Shown here in pieces: positions 58,707 to 64,000 of a stretch of DNA of 64,000 nucleotides. Each line of letters starts with the position of its first letter. The first letter of the stretch is position 1. The DNA is taken from assembly GCA_022826965.1 (NCBI GenBank), contig JAJDTU010000005.1:62001-126000 (forward strand), given 5' to 3'. Source of the DNA: Dehalococcoidia bacterium (GTDB taxonomy: Bacteria; Chloroflexota; Dehalococcoidia; Bin125). The translations under genes were made by a program, and so were the position numbers. The notes under the pieces were generated by a model that was not told where the DNA came from, searched no databases, and saw nothing but the letters and a program-made list of their open reading frames with translations.

Positions 58707-61483
58707 GGGCCGCCTCCGACCGCAGGCAGGAATTGCTTGAGGTCTTCCGCGACTCGGTTGAGCGGTTCGCGAATGACCGGCGCCGGCGGGAGCGCATCGA
58801 TGAAGTGTCGGCCGTAACGACGGCTGGTGACTCGACCGTCGAGGATGACTGCGGCTCCACGGTCCGATTGGGTTCGGATGAGCCGGCCGATGCCCTGCCG
58901 GAACTGCAGGATGGCGGCCGGCAGCGAGAACTCCATGAATTCGTTGTCGTATTGCTCGCCTCGCGCCCTGAGCACCGGGTCGGTAGGCGGGACAAACGGG
59001 AGCCGGGTCATGATCAAGAGGGAGAGTGCATCGCCGGGGATGTCGACGCCGGTCCAGAGCGCGGCGACGCCGAAGACGACGAGCTTTGGATCGTTGCGCA
59101 GGGCCTCGACGATGGTCGCAGCGGCTCCGTCGCGACCCTGCCGAAGCAGCACGAGTCCGGCCTGTTCGAGCTCGTTCTGGACTCGCCGATGGACCTGGTT
59201 CATGGCGCTGTAGGAGCGGAAGAGGACCATGGTGCGACCGCCCGCGGCCTCGGCGAGGATGCGAACCGCCCTGGCGACGGATTCGTTGTGTTCGTGGTCA
59301 TCGGCGTCGAGCGCATCGGTGGGGAGATAGATCCGGCAGTTTCGCTCGTAGTCGAATGGAGATCCGTATTGCGCTTCGGACGCATCTTCGACGCCGAGCC
59401 GTTCGCGCAGGTAGGCGAAGGCGGAGTCTTCCTTTGCGCTGGTGGCGAGGGTGGCGCCGGTGAGCACGGTTGCATGCAGGTCGTTCCAGAGCGGTTGCAG
59501 GTGAGGTGCGACGCTGAGCGGCGCTGCCTGAATGCTCGCCTCGCCGGACTTGCGGTGCTCGCGAGTGACCCAGGCAACTTCCTCAGAGGATTGTTCCAGG
59601 ACGGTTTGCGAGAGCTGTTCCGTTCGCGCATTGAAGTCGTCGAGCAGATTGCGCGCCTCCAGGCTGACGGAGGTGAAGTCGCGTTCCTCGTCGCCCTGCG
59701 ATTCCCTGGCCTGCTCCGCGCCGGCGTCTGCGATGCCTTCGATGGCACCTGCGCAAGCGCTCAACGTCGCCTTGGTGTCTTCCCAGAGGAGTTCGAGCTC
59801 GGACCAGGCTCGACTGTTGCGGCTGCCGGGACTCAGGATGACGCGATATTCGTTGCCCGTGCCGCCTTCGGCGTTCTCCGAAGCGTATGCGGCGAGTCGT
59901 TCGTAGAAGCGGCCGACGGCTTGCTCCGATTGGGCGGCTTGCATTGTGAGGCGCTGGGACTCGGCGGTCAGACCGACGTGTGCGGCGCGGCGCACAAGGG
60001 CATCCGGTCCTTCGGCGCCTCGCTGTAACGGTTCGTTGATCCATGCCTCGCTCATCTGGCGAGTGAGTTGGTCGGTGGCGACGTCTTCGAGGGCGTGCGA
60101 TTCGTCGACGATCACGACAGGGGCTTCCGGCATGGTGATGGCGCCGCTGGTCAGCGCGCGGACGAGCAGGGCGTGGTTGGCGATCACGATGTGGGAGGCG
60201 GCTGCCTGTCGCTGAACCTGGAGCAGGAAGCAGGTGCCGTTCATCGCGTAGCGGCAGGTGCGATCGGAGAGGCAGGCGGTATTGCGCGCTGACAGTTGGT
60301 CCCAGCGGGAGAGCATGGGCGCGGGGATTCGGAGTTCGGAGCGGTCGCCGCGCCGGGACAAGGTCCTCCAGACTGCGGCGCGGGCCAGCAGCACCGGATC
60401 GTCCCAGTCGGCGACCCGTCCGAGTTCGCGATCGAGGCTCTGCTGGCAGAGGTAGTTGTCGCGACCCTTGACGACGGTGGCCTTGAGCGCCTCGGCGGCT
60501 TCGGTCGAGACGCCGGCGATGAGGCGACGAGCGAACTCGACGTCCTTGCCTTCCAGTTGTTGCTGCAGGTTGATCGTGTGCGTGCTGACGATGACGGCGC
60601 TGCCGGTCTTGAGCGACCAGAGCGCCGCGGGCACGAGATAGGCGAGCGACTTGCCGGTGCCGGTGCCGGCCTCGACGATCTGTGCCCCGCCGTACTGAAG
60701 CGTGTTGGCCACGTCGAGCGCCATGGCGCGTTGCTCGTCGCGCTGCTCGAAGTCGAGATCGTCGGCCGAGTCGAATGCGGCGCGAACGAGATCCTCCAGT
60801 GATCCGCGCGGCAGGTCGACGGGCGCCAGTCCGTGCGGGCTCGTTGATTCGCTGGGTGATTGGGACTGAGCTGACGCTCGGTCGGCGGCCTCGATTGACC
60901 AGTCTCGGATGACCCGCCCGGGCATCCAGAAGGCCGACGCGTTGCTACTGAGCTCCGCGAGGGCAGCCTGGGCCAGCGTCGGGAGGCGGGCGAATCGATT
61001 GCCCAGTTCGAGCAAGACCTGGCGGGCGGCTTCGGCGTCGGCGAGGGCTCGATGGGCTGCGTCGACCTGGATGTCATATCGGCTGCAGAGATCGCCGAGG
61101 CGATGCGAGGGGGCGGCCGGATCAACGATCTGGGCGAGCGGCAGGGTGTCGATCGAGGGTCGGGAGAGTTCGACGCCGGCGGCTTCGAGAAACCGTTCGT
61201 CGAAGGGCACGTTGTGACCAATCAGCGTGGCATCTTCGATCAACTCGCGAAGCCGGGACTCGACTTCGTTCCAGGCCGGGGCGTCGATGAGCATCGACGG
61301 CGAGATGCCAGTGATGCGCTGCACGCGCAGCGGCGGCATCTCGAGCGGGCGCACCAGGGTGCTCCAGCGGTCGAGTACCTGTTCGGGGGTGCAGCGGACG
61401 ATGCCGACTTCGATGATCTCATCGAGGCCGGGCTTGAGACCTGTCATTTCCAGGTCGATGGCGGCGTAGATCCGGTCAGACAC
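58703..61483 (-). CDS. dinG: DnaQ-type exonuclease fused to DinG/Rad3-like helicase
   Basis: 926 residues from GTG 61483. The N-terminal DEDD exonuclease has AIDLEMTGLKPGLDEIIEVG, GHNVPFDERFLEAAGV and HRALADAEAARQVL. The XPD-like helicase has the Walker A EAGTGTGKSLAYLVPAALW, motif II VIVDESHALEDVATDQ, cysteines of the FeS-type region (CLSDRTCRYAMNGTCFLLQV), and later motifs such as DIPGDALSLLIMTRLPFVPP and QGIGRLIRTQSDRGAAVIL. This is the layout of Firmicute-type DinG, acting in repair of structured DNA. Confidence 0.93.
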   Translation of the reverse strand: MSDRIYAAIDLEMTGLKPGLDEIIEVGIVRCTPEQVLDRWSTLVRPLEMPPLRVQRITGISPSMLIDAPAWNEVESRLRELIEDATLIGHNVPFDERFLEAAGVELSRPSIDTLPLAQIVDPAAPSHRLGDLCSRYDIQVDAAHRALADAEAARQVLLELGNRFARLPTLAQAALAELSSNASAFWMPGRVIRDWSIEAADRASAQSQSPSESTSPHGLAPVDLPRGSLEDLVRAAFDSADDLDFEQRDEQRAMALDVANTLQYGGAQIVEAGTGTGKSLAYLVPAALWSLKTGSAVIVSTHTINLQQQLEGKDVEFARRLIAGVSTEAAEALKATVVKGRDNYLCQQSLDRELGRVADWDDPVLLARAAVWRTLSRRGDRSELRIPAPMLSRWDQLSARNTACLSDRTCRYAMNGTCFLLQVQRQAAASHIVIANHALLVRALTSGAITMPEAPVVIVDESHALEDVATDQLTRQMSEAWINEPLQRGAEGPDALVRRAAHVGLTAESQRLTMQAAQSEQAVGRFYERLAAYASENAEGGTGNEYRVILSPGSRNSRAWSELELLWEDTKATLSACAGAIEGIADAGAEQARESQGDEERDFTSVSLEARNLLDDFNARTEQLSQTVLEQSSEEVAWVTREHRKSGEASIQAAPLSVAPHLQPLWNDLHATVLTGATLATSAKEDSAFAYLRERLGVEDASEAQYGSPFDYERNCRIYLPTDALDADDHEHNESVARAVRILAEAAGGRTMVLFRSYSAMNQVHRRVQNELEQAGLVLLRQGRDGAAATIVEALRNDPKLVVFGVAALWTGVDIPGDALSLLIMTRLPFVPPTDPVLRARGEQYDNEFMEFSLPAAILQFRQGIGRLIRTQSDRGAAVILDGRVTSRRYGRHFIDALPPAPVIREPLNRVAEDLKQFLPAVGGGP

Positions 61484-61511
61484 GCCCCGTGCCAGTTGCG
61501 TTCAGTTGGTA

Positions 61512-62243
61512 CTACGGAGCTTCGTCGTCGGAACAGGGTCCGAACGGGCGAAACTCGTTGATGTTGAGACCTTCGTAACAGGTGGTTGCGCCGTCGTGCA
61601 GCAGTTGCACGGTGTGTTCGCGGCAAGTGAGGCGCTCCGGGAAGACGGTCGTGTAGCTGCCGATACCCGAGGTGGAGTGCGCGTCGGAGCCGCCGGTGAC
61701 TGGTTTGCCGAGGATACGGGCGACTTCGAGGGCGAACAGGTTCTCGCGCCTCGTGTTGCCGCCGTTGCCGACCTCGATCCCGTGCACGACCTGGAAGACG
61801 TGCATCTTTTCGGCGGCCTCATGCGGGGTCATCGAGAACGGCTCTTCTCCCTTGCGGCGGAAGGTAACCGGGTCGAAGAAGTGGCGGAAGGGATGGGCGA
61901 CCGACATGAATGCGCCGATCTCGTCGCATACCTCGCGCAGCCGCTCAGCGGAGCGAATACCGGGGTAGTACTGGTCGATCCCGAAGACGACGATATGGCC
62001 GAGGTCGGTGGAGACTTCCATGCCCGCGTTGAGGTAGATACCCGCGTCAACCAGCTCCTCATTGAACCGGTTCCAGTCGTATCGCTCCCAGACGCGATCG
62101 TGTTCAGACAGGTTGACGCCGGTGAGACCGATCCGTTTGGCTTCCTCGAGCAACTCATCCGGCTGCAGCGCGGAATCGGCTGCTCCACGAACGGTGTGTA
62201 TGTGTCCGTCCAGAATCGTGCCGGGCATCGACTGAGGATCCAC
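61512..62243 (-). CDS. PHP-domain metal-dependent phosphoesterase (second)
   Basis: 243 residues from GTG 62243, which has GGAG five bases upstream (ATG 62228 is an option). Motifs DGHIHTVRGAADSAL, NLSEHD, MEVSTDLGHIVVFGI, SVAHPFRHFF and TGGSDAHSTSGIG follow the PHP metal-binding pattern. Longer than the PHP gene at 10561, with an added substrate-side segment (YPGIRSAERLREVCDEIGAF). Ends 28 bases from dinG. Substrate unknown. Confidence 0.85.
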   Translation of the reverse strand: MDPQSMPGTILDGHIHTVRGAADSALQPDELLEEAKRIGLTGVNLSEHDRVWERYDWNRFNEELVDAGIYLNAGMEVSTDLGHIVVFGIDQYYPGIRSAERLREVCDEIGAFMSVAHPFRHFFDPVTFRRKGEEPFSMTPHEAAEKMHVFQVVHGIEVGNGGNTRRENLFALEVARILGKPVTGGSDAHSTSGIGSYTTVFPERLTCREHTVQLLHDGATTCYEGLNINEFRPFGPCSDDEAP

Positions 62244-62282
62244 GTGGTCTCCAGGTCCAAGGCGAAGTGGGTTGCTGAACTG

Positions 62283-62288
62283 AGTATA
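62283..62288 (-). promoter_or_regulatory. Possible -10 element for the PHP gene
   Basis: Read on the minus strand, TATACT (62288-62283) stands about 40 bases before GTG 62243. No clear -35 is seen at 16-18 bases upstream. Low-confidence. Confidence 0.25.
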
Positions 62289-62316
62289 CGCACCGATCCG
62301 GGGATTTCCCGGCCGG

Positions 62317-62736
62317 TCAGGCGGAGGCCAGATGCGGGAGCATCCAGCCGTAACATCCCGCGGCGAGCAAGGCGGTCAGGGCGAATCGACGCCAGAGCCA
62401 GCGTTGCCAGGCAACGGCTCCGAGCGTGAGCAGCGCGATGCAGGCGATGATGCCTGCCGTGAACTGCCACGAGGGACTCCCGAGACCGTTCGTGCCGCCG
62501 TCGGCCAGATTGAGGAAGAGCACGCCCAACAGCAGGCCCAGCACGGCGCAACCGGCCTGCACGACGAGAGCGGCGCCGAGACTGACCATGACCCAGTTGG
62601 ACGGGTCCGGGAACTGGCGGCGGAGCCAGTTGGTCGTGGGGACGTTGACGAGCAGCGGCCCAAAGATGCCCAGGGCAAGGACACCGACGGCCGCGCCGGC
62701 GACGAACCCGGAGAAGAGCGCGGCGACGGCTTCCAT
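62317..62736 (-). CDS. Small multi-pass membrane protein, function unknown
   Basis: 139 residues with about four hydrophobic segments (AALFSGFVAGAAVGVLALGI; VMVSLGAALVVQAGCAVLGL; FTAGIIACIALLTLGAVAWQ; ALTALLAAGCYGWMLPHLAS). No motif I recognise. Two bases from the end of ispE, so co-transcribed with it. A hairpin CCGGG/CCCGG follows it at about 62298-62312. Confidence 0.6.
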   Translation of the reverse strand: MEAVAALFSGFVAGAAVGVLALGIFGPLLVNVPTTNWLRRQFPDPSNWVMVSLGAALVVQAGCAVLGLLLGVLFLNLADGGTNGLGSPSWQFTAGIIACIALLTLGAVAWQRWLWRRFALTALLAAGCYGWMLPHLASA

Positions 62737-62738
62737 GA

Positions 62739-63680
62739 CTAGACGGTCCAGAATTCGGTCGCCTCGGACCGGCTCAAGGGCCTGGCTGTGGCCGTGAAGC
62801 CGCTGGAACGCTGCAACTGCCTGGCGGCCCCGGCTGCGGCGTGAGGCGAGAGCAGGGCGAAGATTGTGGGTCCCGCTCCGGCCAGCAACGGCACGACCGG
62901 TTCCTCTCCCAACTCACGCGCCGAGGCAGCGAGCGCCGCGCCCATCCGGCGCCAAGCGTCTGTCAAGCCCTGCATCACCTCGCGTGCGGGGCGATCGAAC
63001 GAGTTCACGCAGTGGTCCTGCGTCGGCGGCCTGCCGGTCGCGATGCTCGCGGTCAGTGCTTCGGTCGCATCCCCGCGTCGGAGGTCGGACGAACGCAGCG
63101 AGCGATACATGGTCGCGGTTTTGTTGGCCGGGACCGGAATCTCCGGACGATGCAGCAACAGCGACCAATCGTCGAGCATGCCAGAGGGGATGAAGAGCGG
63201 CTCGACTCGTTCTCCGCGGCCGAACATGCGCACGGTTCCGCCGACGAGGCAGGCCGGAACATCGGAACCGACTTGAGATCCAATCTGGCACAGTTCCTCG
63301 TCGGTCAGCGGCAAGCGCCAGGCTGCGCGCGCGAGTCGCAGAAATGCGGCGGCGTCAGTCGAACCGCCGCCAAGTCCGGCGGTCACTGGTATGCGCTTGA
63401 CGACCTCGATTGAGGCTCCGGACGGCAGGGCGACATGTTCATCCAGTGCGTCCCAGGCACGACCCACGATGTCATCGTCGGTCTCGATTGACATTGGTCG
63501 GCCGGCATCTGAGCGGTAAGAGATCTCCCTGGCGGAGTTCGTTGGGGTGAGGCGCACCTCGTCCGCCAGGTCAAGCGAGATCGCGATCGAGGCGAGGTCG
63601 TGAAAGCCGTCGTCGCGCTTGCCGATCACTTCGAGCGTCAGGTTGAGCTTGGCGGCCGCCCTGGTGATCCACGTGGTCAT
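62739..63680 (-). CDS. ispE: 4-diphosphocytidyl-2-C-methylerythritol kinase
   Basis: GHMP kinase of the MEP isoprenoid pathway. 313 residues from ATG 63680 (MTTWITRAAAKLNLTLEVIG); the longer frame from 63812 is inside rsmA. Motifs: RAAAKLNLTLEV with the substrate Lys, the ATP loop VTAGLGGGSTDAAAFLRLA, IGSQVGSDVPACLVGG and LAGAGPTIFALLSPHAAAGA. Overlaps the rsmA stop (ATGA), a common pairing in bacteria. Confidence 0.95.
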   Translation of the reverse strand: MTTWITRAAAKLNLTLEVIGKRDDGFHDLASIAISLDLADEVRLTPTNSAREISYRSDAGRPMSIETDDDIVGRAWDALDEHVALPSGASIEVVKRIPVTAGLGGGSTDAAAFLRLARAAWRLPLTDEELCQIGSQVGSDVPACLVGGTVRMFGRGERVEPLFIPSGMLDDWSLLLHRPEIPVPANKTATMYRSLRSSDLRRGDATEALTASIATGRPPTQDHCVNSFDRPAREVMQGLTDAWRRMGAALAASARELGEEPVVPLLAGAGPTIFALLSPHAAAGAARQLQRSSGFTATARPLSRSEATEFWTV

Positions 63681-64000
63681 TTGGCCCGCTCGGCGTGCTC
63701 GGAGGCGTAATGGGAGATGTGCTGATCGCGCCACCAGGCGAGTCTCGCCCACTCCTGGAGGGTCAGGGTTGCGGGGCGGCGCGCCGGATCGATGTCGCAG
63801 GCGGTGAGCCACTCGTCGGCGCCGCCGGGAGGTAACCAGACGCCCTGCGCAAGCGCATTGTGCAGCTGTTTTCTGGGACTGCGGAATCCTCCGCGAACGA
63901 CTTCGAAGAATCGCTCGATGCTCGGGACCTCGACCGCCGGCTGATCGCGTATGCGCAGCATGACTACGGCTGAGCGCACCTGGGGCGGCGGATCGAACGC
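63677..64000 (-). CDS. rsmA: 16S rRNA dimethyladenosine transferase, C-terminal part
   Basis: About 107 residues at the right edge, 5' end missing. The late motif AFDPPPQVRSAVVMLRIRD and the C-terminal helical region (FFEVVRGGFRSPRKQLHNAL, DIDPARRPATLTLQEWARLA) are those of KsgA/RsmA. The enzyme dimethylates two adenines near the 16S rRNA 3' end. Its adjacency to ispE supports the call. Confidence 0.92.
   Translation of the reverse strand, partial: AFDPPPQVRSAVVMLRIRDQPAVEVPSIERFFEVVRGGFRSPRKQLHNALAQGVWLPPGGADEWLTACDIDPARRPATLTLQEWARLAWWRDQHISHYASEHAERAK

Noticed and set aside
58574-60028. 484-codon plus frame opposite dinG
   Set aside because: Antisense to conserved helicase motifs, with low-complexity composition and no family signal.
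1-64000. tRNA, rRNA, CRISPR, phage or IS elements
   Set aside because: I found no TPsiC/anticodon-like cloverleaf in the gaps, no regular spacer array, no transposase or integrase frame, and no long terminal inverted repeats. A tRNA or RNA covariance scan would settle it.

Overview
The window is a GC-rich bacterial chromosome segment, densely packed with housekeeping genes and without phage, transposase, tRNA or rRNA genes. The mix suggests a Chloroflexota-like organism, perhaps near Dehalococcoidia/SAR202. That mix is F420 cofactor genes (cofD-cofC) with a PPOX-type flavin/F420 enzyme, a class II B12-dependent ribonucleotide reductase, single-chain pyruvate dehydrogenase E1, many translationally coupled ATGA/GTGA junctions, and paralogue families of unknown function. 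This placement is inferred from gene content, not from a phylogeny.

Layout: 1-4.3 kb holds a partial sirtuin with an odd leader region, a LysM/M23 peptidase and two coupled epoxide-hydrolase-like enzymes. 4.3-14.4 kb holds a UROD/MetE-like protein, nrdJ with a hairpin-rich leader, a PHP gene followed by three zinc-ribbon/RDD membrane paralogues, the F420 genes and an acyl-CoA dehydrogenase. 14.6-21.8 kb holds the most unusual locus: a minus-strand operon whose second gene is split by an in-frame UGA inside a U-G-S-C motif. I read it as a selenoprotein of the UGSC family. It is surrounded by three paralogues of an uncharacterised family, one fused to a thioredoxin-like domain, followed by a methyltransferase and an MFS transporter. 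22-32 kb is the pyruvate dehydrogenase complex (aceE-aceF-lpd) with folP-like, fmdB and thioredoxin/TPR genes, divergent from lipB-lipA, which make the lipoyl groups the complex needs. 32-37.7 kb holds a LysM protein and a coupled set led by a serine-palmitoyltransferase-like enzyme with an SDR, a HAD-like and an SRPBCC protein. 37.7-48.7 kb mixes hydrolase, epimerase, malic enzyme, small zinc-ribbon proteins, a ferritin-like diiron protein coupled to a NUDIX hydrolase, two tandem cupins, a HAD enzyme and dinB. 48.9-57.7 kb is yceI-ftsY-esterase-smc-rnc, divergent from a CCA-adding enzyme. 57.7-64 kb holds a PPOX protein, GNAT, DnaQ-DinG helicase, a second PHP protein, a membrane protein, ispE and the end of rsmA.

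Three families of short GC-rich palindromic repeats (called A, B and C here) are scattered through the intergenic gaps, often side by side. One copy lies inside the 3' part of a small reading frame. The clearest candidate for a little-described system is the UGSC selenoprotein with its three paralogous partners; the window shows neither its biochemical role nor any selenocysteine machinery.
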